A stretch of 25,438 nucleotides of DNA from the NCBI GenBank assembly GCA_049423065.1, contig JBMSQB010000069.1, positions 1 to 25,438 of the forward strand, written 5' to 3'. The stretch comes from SYIM01 sp041182885. Its GTDB lineage: Bacteria; Pseudomonadota; Gammaproteobacteria; Burkholderiales; Burkholderiaceae_E. Positions 13,754 to 21,773 of the stretch are shown in pieces (the stretch's first letter is position 1; every line of letters begins with the position of its first letter). The notes beneath the pieces are model-generated. The model was not told where the DNA came from. It did no database searches and was given only the letters and a program-made list of their open reading frames with translations. The translations under genes and the position numbers were made by a program.

Positions 13754-14542
13754 ATGGAACAGGACATGATCGGGCGCGTGGTGCTTGTCACCGGCGCGAG
13801 CAAAGGAATCGGGCTTGCGTGCGTCGAGCGCTTCGCACGCGCCGGCGCGCGGGTGGTGGGCGTCTCACGCACGGCGGCCAACCTCGACGAGGCGTCACGC
13901 CTGCTGTCGGCCAAGGGCGTATCGATGGCGGCCACGCTGGCGGTTGACCTCACCGATGCGGCGGCCGCACAGGCCATGGTGGAGCAGGTCGAGCGCGAAG
14001 TGGGCCCCATCGCGGTGCTGGTGACCTCGGCAGGCGCCGCCCGCCGCTTCGGGCCCGACGAGCTCGACTCGGCCGCCTTCCATCAAGGCATGAACGGCAA
14101 GTATTTCAGCTATGTGAATGCCATCGCACCGGTGGTGCGATGCATGGCCTCGCGCAATGCCGGCGCGGTGGTGAACATCATCGGTCAGGGCGGCAAACAG
14201 GCGGGCGTGATGCACATCTCGGGTGGTGCGGCCAACGCCGCGCTGATGCTCAATACGGTCGGTTATGCGCGTGCCTTTGCAGATCGGGGCATCCGGGTGA
14301 ACGGCATCAATCCCGGTCTTACCCGTACCTCCCGGGTGGACGAGGGTCTTCGCGCAGCGTCGCGGGTGAGCGGCCGGCCGGTGGACGAACTGCTTGCGGA
14401 GGAAACCGCACGGATTCCGATGAAGCGCATGGCCGAGCCCCAGGAAATCGCCGAGGTCGCGCACTTTCTGGCAAGTGACCGCGCGAGCTACGTGAACGGC
14501 GTGGTCATTCCGATGGACGGCTGCAGCACCTCGGTCATCTGA
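13754..14542 (+). CDS. SDR-fold protein lacking the catalytic Tyr and Lys
   Basis: The 262-residue protein has the SDR cofactor motif TGASKGIG at residues 13-20 and the family C-terminus (RVNGINPGLTRTSRV, then SYVNGVVIPMDG). The catalytic centre is replaced. NNAG reads TSAG (91-94). The serine position is Gly144 in NIIGQGG, and the expected Tyr and Lys, 13 and 17 residues on, are Gly157 and Asn161 in ISGGAANAAL. It probably binds a nucleotide but cannot use the usual SDR proton relay. It may be a non-catalytic or mechanistically different member. The ATG at 13754 is chosen, with 13715 and 13766 possible. TACAAT at 13686-13691 could be a -10 box. Its stop overlaps the next start (TGATG). Confidence 0.85.
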   Translation: MEQDMIGRVVLVTGASKGIGLACVERFARAGARVVGVSRTAANLDEASRLLSAKGVSMAATLAVDLTDAAAAQAMVEQVEREVGPIAVLVTSAGAARRFGPDELDSAAFHQGMNGKYFSYVNAIAPVVRCMASRNAGAVVNIIGQGGKQAGVMHISGGAANAALMLNTVGYARAFADRGIRVNGINPGLTRTSRVDEGLRAASRVSGRPVDELLAEETARIPMKRMAEPQEIAEVAHFLASDRASYVNGVVIPMDGCSTSVI

Positions 14543-14847
14543 TGGACGGTGACCGGAACACGCTCGCCACCGATCGCGTAACGACCTGCACCACTGCGAT
14601 CGGTCGGTTGCGAAGCGTCCTCGACCGGACGCCAGCGCTGCAGGCGGCCGAGCTTGCCCGGGCATGGCGCGCCGAGCGGGAGCTGCTCGCCGCGCTCCCG
14701 CCCCGCTACGGCCAGGTGCTCGAGGCGCTCCTGTCGCGGCTGGAATCGGCCGCCATGTTTGGCGAGGAAAGCTGTTCGTTCAGCGCCACCGACCTGCGGG
14801 GCGAGCTCTCGGTCTGGCTCGCCAAAGCCGAGCGCGCGCTCGGATGA
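14542..14847 (+). CDS. Small hypothetical protein, 101 residues
   Basis: I do not recognise this protein. Its start overlaps the upstream SDR stop by one base (TGATG), and its own stop overlaps the start of the kinase gene (ATGA), so it is almost certainly translated. The sequence is mostly helical and charged, with three likely helices: residues about 16-30 (TTAIGRLRSVLDRTP), 35-67 (ALQAAELARAWRAERELLAALPPRYG and on) and 82-100 (ATDLRGELSVWLAKAERAL). It has no signal peptide, membrane span or metal motif. Coupling to the kinase suggests a functional link, perhaps as a regulator or substrate, but that is inference. Confidence 0.75.
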   Translation: MDGDRNTLATDRVTTCTTAIGRLRSVLDRTPALQAAELARAWRAERELLAALPPRYGQVLEALLSRLESAAMFGEESCSFSATDLRGELSVWLAKAERALG

Positions 14848-15833
14848 GCCAAGCCGCACCCTATGCAGGCCTTGACCCCGACACGGTCCTGAATGCGCTG
14901 GACTCGGTGGGCCTGCGCGGCGACGGCCGGCTGATTGCGCTCAACAGCTACGAAAACCGGGTCTACCTTGTTTACCTGGAGGACGCCGAGCCGGTGGTGG
15001 TCAAGTTTTACCGCCCGGGCCGCTGGAGCGATGCGCAAATCGCCGAGGAACACGCATTCGTGGCCGAGCTCGCGCATGACGATATTCCTGCCGTCGCGCC
15101 GCTCGTGCTCGACCGCCAGGCGCTTCACCGGCATGCCGGCTTCCGGTTCGCGGTCTATCCGCGGCGCGGCGGCCGCGCGCCCGAGCTCGACCAGCCTGGC
15201 GTTCTGGAATGGATCGGCCGCTTCATCGCCCGGATCCACAACGTTGGCGCGCGCTCGGCCTTCGCACACCGCGAAGCCGCCGATGTCGCCACGCTGGGCC
15301 GCGAGCCACGCGATGCGCTGCTTGCGGGCGGGCTCATTCCGGCTGAACTGGAGACCCGCTGGCACGGGCTTGCGAACGCTGCCATCGAGGCAGCCGAGCG
15401 GGCATTCGCACAGGCTGGAGCAGCCAGGCTCGCGTGCATCCGGCTGCACGGCGACTGTCACCCGGGCAACCTGCTCTGGACGGACGCGGGTCCACACTTC
15501 GTCGACTTTGACGACGCGCGCACGGGTCCTGCGATCCAGGATCTCTGGATGCTGCTCTCCGGCGAGCGCCACGAGCGCGCCGAGCAGCTCGGCCGCCTGC
15601 TGGCGGGCTACCGGCAGGTGAGGGATGTCGATCGCGCCGGGCTCGCGCTGATCGAACCACTTCGTACGCTTCGGCTCATCCACTACAGCGCATGGATCGC
15701 GCGTCGCTGGAATGATCCGGCGTTCCCGGCTGCGTTTCCCTGGTTCGGTACGCCGCGCTATTGGCAGGACCGGATTGCGGAGCTCACCGGGCAGCTTGAA
15801 GCCATGGCCGAACCCGCGCTCGAGCCGATGTGA
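14844..15833 (+). CDS. srkA: Stress response serine/threonine kinase A (YihE/RdoA family)
   Basis: The 329-residue product matches the length and layout of E. coli SrkA, a eukaryotic-like kinase fold related to choline and aminoglycoside kinases that protects cells under envelope and oxidative stress. The N-lobe has RLIALNSYENRVYLVYLEDAEPVVVKFYRPGRW with the ATP-binding lysine. FRFAVYPRRGGRAPELD is the hinge. The catalytic loop is HGDCHPGN at residues 202-209 and the metal-binding DFDDA starts at 221. It sits in the cytosol. In E. coli srkA is followed by dsbA. Here a DsbA-family gene of a different type (FrnE) lies about 1.2 kb upstream on the other strand. The ATGA start at 14844 couples it to the small unknown gene. 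Confidence 0.93.
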   Translation: MSQAAPYAGLDPDTVLNALDSVGLRGDGRLIALNSYENRVYLVYLEDAEPVVVKFYRPGRWSDAQIAEEHAFVAELAHDDIPAVAPLVLDRQALHRHAGFRFAVYPRRGGRAPELDQPGVLEWIGRFIARIHNVGARSAFAHREAADVATLGREPRDALLAGGLIPAELETRWHGLANAAIEAAERAFAQAGAARLACIRLHGDCHPGNLLWTDAGPHFVDFDDARTGPAIQDLWMLLSGERHERAEQLGRLLAGYRQVRDVDRAGLALIEPLRTLRLIHYSAWIARRWNDPAFPAAFPWFGTPRYWQDRIAELTGQLEAMAEPALEPM

Positions 15834-15844
15834 TGCGTTGCATC
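15832..15844 (+). promoter_or_regulatory. Dyad GATGC-GTT-GCATC upstream of the hydroxybutyryl-CoA dehydrogenase
   Basis: This perfect 5-bp dyad overlaps the srkA stop codon and lies about 60 bases before the next start. It contains TGCGTTGCA, the same 9-mer as in the phasin operator region at 3947-3955. TAAAAT at 15869-15874 could be a -10 box, but no well-spaced -35 was found. Shared control of the two polyhydroxybutyrate-related genes is an inference. Confidence 0.35.
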
Positions 15845-15905
15845 GGGGGGCGCCGCGCGCCGCTCCACTAAAATCAGCACCTATTCTTTGCAAGGACGAC
15901 CCACC

Positions 15906-16757
15906 ATGACCATCAAGACCATCGGCATCATCGGTGCCGGCACCATGGGTAACGGCATCGCGCAGACGTGTGCGCAGGCGGGCATCGACGCCGTGATGCA
16001 GGACGTGAACGAGGCCGCGCTCGAGCGCGCGCTGAAGACCATTGGCGGCTCGCTCGACCGACTGGTTCGAAAAGGCACGCTCGATGACGCCGGCAAGGCC
16101 GCCGCGCTCGCCCGGGTGTGCACCACCACGCGGGCCGAAGACCTGGCGGGCGCCGACCTGATCATCGAGGCGGCCACTGAAAACGAGGCCATCAAGATCA
16201 AGATCCTGAAAGCCATCGACGCCATCGCCCGCCCTGGCACCATCATCGCGACCAACACGTCGTCCATTTCCATCACGCGACTTGCCGCACAGATCAGCCG
16301 GCCCGAGCTCTTCGTGGGCATGCATTTTTTCAATCCGGTGCCAGTGATGGCTCTGGTCGAAATCATCCGCGGGTTACGCACGTCGGAGGCGACGCTGCAA
16401 AGCGTCGCCGAGCTTGCCCAGCGGCTCGGCAAGACGCCGATCGGCGTGAAAAACAGCGCCGGTTTCGCGGTCAACCGGATCCTCTGCCCGATGCTGAACG
16501 AGGCGATCTTCACCCTCGCCGAGGGCGTTGCAAGCGCGGACGAAATCGATACCGGCATGCGGCTCGGCTGCAACCACCCGATCGGCCCGCTCGCGCTCTG
16601 CGACATGATCGGGCTGGACGTGCTGCTCGCCGTGATGGATGTGCTCTACGACGCATTCAAGGACCCCAAGTACCGCCCCGCGCCGCTGCTTCGCGAAATG
16701 GTTGATGCAGGTTTGCTCGGGCGCAAGACCGGGCGCGGTTTCTACAGCTACGGTTGA
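15906..16757 (+). CDS. 3-hydroxybutyryl-CoA dehydrogenase
   Basis: The 283-residue protein is a single-domain-pair L-3-hydroxyacyl-CoA dehydrogenase of the Hbd/PaaH type, interconverting 3-hydroxybutyryl-CoA and acetoacetyl-CoA with NAD(P). The Rossmann motif GAGTMG is at residues 10-15. Also visible are ATNTSSISIT (Ser119), the catalytic His140 in GMHFFNPVPVMALVEIIRG paired with Glu152, and NSAGFAVNRI. The C-terminal dimer domain ends LGRKTGRGFYSYG. The size is that of the short stand-alone form, not a FadB fusion. AGGA lies ahead of the ATG at 15906. It could serve butyrate-level beta-oxidation or phenylacetate-type catabolism. It is separated from the downstream operon by a hairpin. Confidence 0.95.
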   Translation: MTIKTIGIIGAGTMGNGIAQTCAQAGIDAVMQDVNEAALERALKTIGGSLDRLVRKGTLDDAGKAAALARVCTTTRAEDLAGADLIIEAATENEAIKIKILKAIDAIARPGTIIATNTSSISITRLAAQISRPELFVGMHFFNPVPVMALVEIIRGLRTSEATLQSVAELAQRLGKTPIGVKNSAGFAVNRILCPMLNEAIFTLAEGVASADEIDTGMRLGCNHPIGPLALCDMIGLDVLLAVMDVLYDAFKDPKYRPAPLLREMVDAGLLGRKTGRGFYSYG

Positions 16758-16775
16758 TCGCGGTCAGCCGGTCGA

Positions 16776-16807
16776 GGCGGAGAATCCCGGGTTTTCCCGG
16801 GGCCGCC
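16776..16807 (+). terminator. Hairpin between the dehydrogenase and the ligase-transport operon
   Basis: GGCGG (16776-16780) pairs with CCGCC (16803-16807). Inside this, CCCGGG (16786-16791) pairs with CCCGGG (16796-16801) around a TTTT loop. It lies 19 bases after the stop codon. No T-run follows, so termination would be weak or Rho-assisted. It probably separates two transcription units. Confidence 0.5.
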
Positions 16808-16881
16808 GATTCCGGTAAGTTACGGGTAAGGTGCCGGGCGTAGAAACCGGCAACTCAAAAACCAGAGGGGAGACACTGCCG

Positions 16882-18873
16882 ATGGCTCAGGCGCCTGATG
16901 CCGACGAAGCCCGGGTGCTTGCACTCGGCGGCACGACCTTTCCGCAACTGCTTCTCGAACACGCGGCCGCGCGTCCCGACGACGCAGCGCTGCGCGAGAA
17001 GATCTACGGCATCTGGCGGACCACCACCTGGCGTGAGCTCGCCGATCAGGTCGAGGCCATCGCAGCAGGCCTTGCCGAGCTCGGTTTTTCACGCGGACAG
17101 CATCTGGCCATCATCGGCGAGAACCGTCCCCGGCTTTATGCCGCCATGATCGCGGCCCAGGCGCTGGGCGGCGTGCCGGTCCCCATGTACCAGGACGCGG
17201 TCGCCGCAGAAATGGTGTTCGTCTTCAGGAACGCCGAAATTGCCTTCGCCGTGGTGGAAGACCAGGAGCAGACCGACAAGCTGCTGGAACTGAAGGAACA
17301 GCACCCGCTGCTCGCGCACATCGTCTATGACGATCCGAGGGGGCTTCGCAACTACACCAACCCCGAACTCCTGAGCGTCGATACGCTGATTGCCCGCGGC
17401 AGGGATTTCCTGCGCGCCCATCCCGGGCTTCTCAAGCAGCGCGCAAGCGAAGGCTCGCCCGACCACGTCGCGGCGATGTTCTACACCTCGGGCACCACCG
17501 GCAACCCCAAAGGGGTCATCCACACGCACCGCAACCTCATCTCGGTCTCGCGCGCGGCCTGCGCCATGGAGCACCTGACCAGCCGCGAAGAGGTGCTTGC
17601 GTATCTGCCCATGGCCTGGATCGGACAGAACATCTTTTCATACTCGCAGTGGCTTGCGGCAGGCTTCACCGTCAATTGCCCCGAGTCACAGTCGACGGTC
17701 TCGGCCGACATGCGCGAGATCGGGCCCACCTACTATTTTGCGCCGCCGCGCGTGCTGGAGGCGCTCCTCACGCAGGTCACCATTCGCATGGAAGACGCTG
17801 CGGCACCGAAGCGCGCGCTCTACCGCTACTTCATGGATGTGGCGCGCCGGGTGGGTGAGCGCATCCTGAATGGCGACCCCAGTGTCTCGGCCGCCGAGCG
17901 GATGCTTTACCGCACGGGCGACCTGCTCATTTACGGCCCGCTTCGCAATGCCCTTGGCATGAGCCGCGTGCGCGTGGCCTACACGGCGGGCGAGGCAATC
18001 GGTCCCGACCTGTTCGTGTTCTACCGCTCGCTCGGAATCAATCTCAAGCAACTGTACGGCTCGACCGAAACAGCGGTGTTCGTCTGCGTGCAGCCCAACG
18101 GTCAGGTAAAGCCCGACACGGTAGGGCCGCCCATGGACGGCGTACGCATCCGCCTGACCGATGCGGGCGAGGTCCTGATCCGAAGCCCCGGGCTTCTGCG
18201 CGAGTACTACAAAAATGACCAGGCCACCGCCGAGGTGAAAGACGCCGAGGGCTGGTATCACACGGGCGATGCGGGCTACCTCGACACCGACGGACACCTG
18301 CGCATCATCGATCGCGCAAAGGACGTCGGCAAGCTTGCTGACGGTTCGATGTTTGCGCCGAAATATCTCGAGAACAAGCTCAAGTTCTTCCCCTTCATCA
18401 AGGAAGCGGTGGCCTTTGGCGATGGTCGTGATCAGGTGATGGCCTTCATCAACATCGATTTCGAGGCCTGCGGCAACTGGGCAGAGCGCCGCAACCTCTC
18501 CTACACCGGCTATGTCGATCTCGCCTCGCGTCCGGAAATTTTCTCGCTGATTCGCGAATGCCTGGAAAAGGTCAACGCCGATCTCGCGGCCGACCCCGTG
18601 ATGAGCGCCTCGCAGATTCACCGCTTCCTTGTGCTGCACAAGGAGCTCGACGCCGACGACGAAGAGCTCACCCGCACCCGCAAGGTCCGGCGCGGCTTCA
18701 TCGCGCAGAAATATCAGGTGCTGGTCGAGGCGCTTTATTCGGGCCGCACCGAGCAGTTCATCGAAACCCAGGTGCGCTTCGAAGACGGCCGCACCGGCGT
18801 CGTATCGGCCACGCTGCGCCTGGAAGACGCCACCACCTTCGCGCCCCCGGCCGCGCAGAAGAGGGCTGCATGA
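16882..18873 (+). CDS. Acyl-CoA synthetase (long-chain/AMP-binding family), transporter-linked
   Basis: The 663-residue enzyme activates a carboxylic acid to its CoA thioester through an acyl-adenylate. The AMP-binding loop YTSGTTGNPKG is at residues 201-211. YGSTETAVF begins near 392, and GWYHTGDAGYLDTDGHLRIIDRAKDVGKLADG follows near residue 456. The C-terminal part contains the TRTRKVRRGFI stretch typical of long-chain (FadD15/FACS-like) members. Its place as first gene of an operon of Liv-type transporter genes, overlapping the ATPase gene by ATGA, suggests that it activates the imported acid. The chemical nature of that acid, aliphatic or aromatic, is not visible. The ATG at 16882 has GGGGAG upstream, and an in-frame ATG at 16831 lacks support. 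Confidence 0.93.
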   Translation: MAQAPDADEARVLALGGTTFPQLLLEHAAARPDDAALREKIYGIWRTTTWRELADQVEAIAAGLAELGFSRGQHLAIIGENRPRLYAAMIAAQALGGVPVPMYQDAVAAEMVFVFRNAEIAFAVVEDQEQTDKLLELKEQHPLLAHIVYDDPRGLRNYTNPELLSVDTLIARGRDFLRAHPGLLKQRASEGSPDHVAAMFYTSGTTGNPKGVIHTHRNLISVSRAACAMEHLTSREEVLAYLPMAWIGQNIFSYSQWLAAGFTVNCPESQSTVSADMREIGPTYYFAPPRVLEALLTQVTIRMEDAAAPKRALYRYFMDVARRVGERILNGDPSVSAAERMLYRTGDLLIYGPLRNALGMSRVRVAYTAGEAIGPDLFVFYRSLGINLKQLYGSTETAVFVCVQPNGQVKPDTVGPPMDGVRIRLTDAGEVLIRSPGLLREYYKNDQATAEVKDAEGWYHTGDAGYLDTDGHLRIIDRAKDVGKLADGSMFAPKYLENKLKFFPFIKEAVAFGDGRDQVMAFINIDFEACGNWAERRNLSYTGYVDLASRPEIFSLIRECLEKVNADLAADPVMSASQIHRFLVLHKELDADDEELTRTRKVRRGFIAQKYQVLVEALYSGRTEQFIETQVRFEDGRTGVVSATLRLEDATTFAPPAAQKRAA

Positions 18874-19655
18874 GCAACCGCAAGATTGGCGAGGTCATCC
18901 TCGACCTGCGCAACATCTCGCTCGCATTTGGCGGCGTGAAGGCGCTCACCGACATTTCCTTTGACGTGCGCGAGCACGAGATCCGCGCCATCATCGGACC
19001 CAACGGTGCAGGCAAGAGCTCCATGCTCAATGTGATCAGCGGGGTCTACACGCCCCAGCAGGGCGAAATCATCTATCGCGGCGAGCACCACACCCATACC
19101 GACCCGCACGCCATGGCGGCACACGGGGTCGCGCGCACCTTCCAGAGTCTCGCGCTGTTCAAGGGCATGTCGGTGCTCGACAACATCATGACCGGGCGCA
19201 CGCTCAAGATGCGCACCAATATCCTTCAGCAGGCGTTCTGGAAGGGACCGGCCGAGCGCGAGGAGATCATGCACCGCGAATTCTGCGAGCGCATCATCGA
19301 TTTTCTGCAGATTCAGCCCTATCGGAAAACGCCGGTCGGGCGTCTGCCCTACGGTCTTCAGAAACGGGTCGACCTGGGGCGCGCGCTCGCGATGGAGCCC
19401 TCGCTCCTTCTGCTGGATGAACCGATGGCCGGCATGAACGTCGAAGAAAAGCAGGACATGAGCCGCTTCGTGCTCGACGTGAACGACGAGTTCGGCACCA
19501 CCATCGTGCTGATCGAGCATGACATGGGCGTGGTGATGGATATCTCCGACCGGGTGGTCGTGCTCGACTACGGCAAGAAGATCGGCGACGGCACACCGGA
19601 CAACGTCCGCAGCAATCAGGACGTGATCAACGCCTACCTGGGCGTGGCGCACTAG
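18870..19655 (+). CDS. Liv-type ABC transporter ATPase (LivG-like)
   Basis: The 261-residue ATPase energises a branched-chain amino-acid-type importer at the inner face of the membrane. Walker A is GPNGAGKSS near residue 44. The Q-loop lies in ARTFQSLALF, the signature motif appears as GRLPYGLQKRVDLGRAL, a variant of LSGGQ, and Walker B is LLLLDEPMAGM with the switch histidine in LIEHDM. The C-terminal NVRSNQDVINAYLG is typical of LivG. The start overlaps the synthetase stop (ATGA), so the two are translationally coupled. The altered signature is usual for this transporter-with-ligase subfamily as I recall it. Confidence 0.93.
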   Translation: MSNRKIGEVILDLRNISLAFGGVKALTDISFDVREHEIRAIIGPNGAGKSSMLNVISGVYTPQQGEIIYRGEHHTHTDPHAMAAHGVARTFQSLALFKGMSVLDNIMTGRTLKMRTNILQQAFWKGPAEREEIMHREFCERIIDFLQIQPYRKTPVGRLPYGLQKRVDLGRALAMEPSLLLLDEPMAGMNVEEKQDMSRFVLDVNDEFGTTIVLIEHDMGVVMDISDRVVVLDYGKKIGDGTPDNVRSNQDVINAYLGVAH

Positions 19656-19669
19656 GCGGAGGCTCGGGA

Positions 19670-20599
19670 ATGGGATTTTTCCTCGAAGTGGTGCTGGGCG
19701 GCCTGATGGCGGGCGTCCTCTACTCGCTGGTCGCGCTCGGCTTCGTGCTGATCTTCAAGGCCTCGGGCGTATTCAATTTCGCGCAGGGCGCAATGGTGCT
19801 GTTTGCCGCGCTCGCCATGGCACGGCTTGCCGAGTGGCTGCCTGAGCTCCTGGGCTTTGAGAGTCTGCTGCTTGCCAATCTGCTTGCCTTTGTGCTCGCC
19901 GCGCTCATCATGGTGGTGGTGGCCCAGGGCATCGAACGGCTGGTGCTCCGACCGCTGGTCAACCAGGAAGGCGTCACGCTCCTCATGGCCACGCTCGGTG
20001 TCACCTATTTTCTGGACGGCTTCGGGCAGACCATCTGGGGATCAGACGTCTACAAGATCGACCTGGGGCTCTCCAAGGATCCGCTCCTGGTCCTGGGCGA
20101 CCTGTTCGAGGGCGGCATCCTGCTCAACCGCGACGACATTGCGGCTGCGCTGATTGCGGTCGCGCTGGTGGTGGTGCTTGCCATCTTCTTTCAGAAAACC
20201 GCCACGGGGCGGGCACTTCGTGCGGTGGCCGACGATCATCAGGCGGCGCAATCCATCGGCATTCCGCTCAACCGGATCTGGGTGATCGTGTGGGCGGTCG
20301 CGGGCTTCACCGCCCTGGTGGCAGGCATGGTCTGGGGAAGCAAGCTGGGCGTCCAGTTCTCGCTCGCCATCCTCGCGCTCAAGGCGCTTCCGGTGGTGAT
20401 CGTGGGCGGGTTCACCTCGGTGCCGGGTGCCATCATCGGGGGGCTCCTGATCGGACTGGGCGAGAAGCTCGCCGAGGTCTACCTCGGGCCCATCATCGGT
20501 GGCGGGCTCGAAAACTGGTTCGCCTATGGTCTTGCGCTTGCGGTGCTGCTCGTACGCCCGCAGGGACTGTTTGGCGAACGCATCATTGATCGCGTGTAA
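19670..20599 (+). CDS. Liv-type ABC transporter permease (LivH-like)
   Basis: The 309-residue inner-membrane permease has about eight hydrophobic helices. Family features are GVLYSLVALGFVLIFKASGVFNFAQGAM near the N-terminus, the coupling-helix region GRALRAVADDHQAAQSIGIPLNRIW near residue 182, and the C-terminal VLLVRPQGLFGERIIDRV. It forms a heterodimeric channel with the LivM-like protein encoded next. The start has GGAGG upstream. Gaps of only 14 and 15 bp separate it from its neighbours. Confidence 0.94.
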   Translation: MGFFLEVVLGGLMAGVLYSLVALGFVLIFKASGVFNFAQGAMVLFAALAMARLAEWLPELLGFESLLLANLLAFVLAALIMVVVAQGIERLVLRPLVNQEGVTLLMATLGVTYFLDGFGQTIWGSDVYKIDLGLSKDPLLVLGDLFEGGILLNRDDIAAALIAVALVVVLAIFFQKTATGRALRAVADDHQAAQSIGIPLNRIWVIVWAVAGFTALVAGMVWGSKLGVQFSLAILALKALPVVIVGGFTSVPGAIIGGLLIGLGEKLAEVYLGPIIGGGLENWFAYGLALAVLLVRPQGLFGERIIDRV

Positions 20600-20614
20600 T
20601 CAAGAGGCCTGACG

Positions 20615-21679
20615 ATGCTTTACCGCGAAAACGGCCAGTTCAAAACCCGCTACGGCGACGATCAGCAGATCTTCCCGATTCTGCAGGACCGCTGGCTGGT
20701 CATGGCGCTGATTGCCTTTGCCTTCATCGGCGTACCGATGCTGGCAAGCGAGTACATGTTCCGCGCCATTCTCATTCCGTTTGTCATCCTCTCGCTCGCT
20801 GCGCTGGGGCTCAACCTTCTGGTCGGTTACTGCGGCCAGATCTCGCTCGGCTCGGGCGCCTTCATGGCGGTGGGCGCCTATATCGCCTACAACGCCTACA
20901 CCCGGGTACCCGGCATGCCGGTGGTCGGCGCGTTTCTCATCGGTGGCGGCGCGGCGCTTCTGGTGGGGATCGTATTCGGCATCCCCAGCCTGAGGATCCG
21001 CGGCCTTTATCTGGCGGTGGCCACGCTCGCAGCACAGTTTTTCTGCGACTGGGTCTTCGCCCGCGTTGCGTGGTTCACCAACTACTCGGCCTCGGGCTCG
21101 GTATCGGTTCCCACGCTCACGGTGGCGGGCGTTTCACTCGACACGCCGCAGTCCAAGTATCTCTTTTGCCTCACAATCGTCACCGTGATGGCGCTCGCGG
21201 CCAAGAACATCGTTCGCGGCCACGTTGGCCGCTCCTGGATGGCGATCCGCGACATGGATGTGGCCGCCACCGTCATCGGCATCCGGCCGGTCACGGCCAA
21301 GCTGTCGGCGTTCGCGGTGAGCTCCTTCGTGATCGGTGTGGCAGGCGCCATGTGGGCGTTCGTGCACCTGGGCTCCTGGGAGCCGCTTGCCTTCGATGTG
21401 AACCGCTCGCTCAACCTGCTCTTCATGATCATCATCGGCGGCATGGGCTCCATCATGGGCAGCTTCTTTGGCGCAGCCTTCATCGTGGTGCTGCCCATTC
21501 TGCTCAACCAGGTGCCTGCGTGGCTGGGCGTGCCCATCTCCACCGCCATGGCCTCACATCTCGAGTTCATGATCTTCGGGGCGCTGATTGTCTTTTTCCT
21601 GATCGTGGAGCCGCACGGGCTCGCCCGACTCTGGTCGATCGGCAAGGAAAAGCTGCGACTCTGGCCGTTCCCGCATTGA
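20615..21679 (+). CDS. Liv-type ABC transporter permease (LivM-like)
   Basis: The 354-residue permease carries a hydrophilic N-terminus (MLYRENGQFKTRYGDD) before the first membrane helix. LGLNLLVGYCGQISLGSGAFMAVGAYIAY near residue 65 and the coupling region GRSWMAIRDMDVAATVIGIRPVTAK near residue 207 are both family hallmarks. The VEPHGLARLW ending is usual. It pairs with the LivH-like permease. The hydrophilic N-terminal extension is typical of permeases in clusters with an acyl-CoA ligase. Confidence 0.94.
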   Translation: MLYRENGQFKTRYGDDQQIFPILQDRWLVMALIAFAFIGVPMLASEYMFRAILIPFVILSLAALGLNLLVGYCGQISLGSGAFMAVGAYIAYNAYTRVPGMPVVGAFLIGGGAALLVGIVFGIPSLRIRGLYLAVATLAAQFFCDWVFARVAWFTNYSASGSVSVPTLTVAGVSLDTPQSKYLFCLTIVTVMALAAKNIVRGHVGRSWMAIRDMDVAATVIGIRPVTAKLSAFAVSSFVIGVAGAMWAFVHLGSWEPLAFDVNRSLNLLFMIIIGGMGSIMGSFFGAAFIVVLPILLNQVPAWLGVPISTAMASHLEFMIFGALIVFFLIVEPHGLARLWSIGKEKLRLWPFPH

Positions 21680-21691
21680 GGTTTTCTGCAG

Positions 21692-21718
21692 CGCTGTCGC
21701 GACGGGCCGGCGACAGTG
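21692..21718 (+). promoter_or_regulatory. Hairpin upstream of the binding-protein gene
   Basis: CTGTCGC (21694-21700) and GCGACAG (21710-21716) form a perfect 7-bp stem with a 9-base loop, extended by a G-T wobble and a C-G pair. It sits in the 94-bp gap after the LivM-like gene and 55 bases before the binding-protein start. It may protect a processed transcript end or reduce read-through. Confidence 0.45.
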
Positions 21719-21773
21719 TGGTGCACTTCATTCAGGCTCGTGATTCATTGATGGTCAAAACAAGGAGGTTCCG

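Noticed and set aside
14706..16325. Antisense open frame of 539 codons on the minus strand across the SrkA and dehydrogenase genes
   Set aside because: It is a mirror of two confidently identified plus-strand genes in GC-rich DNA. Its translation is low-complexity in character and has no recognisable domain.
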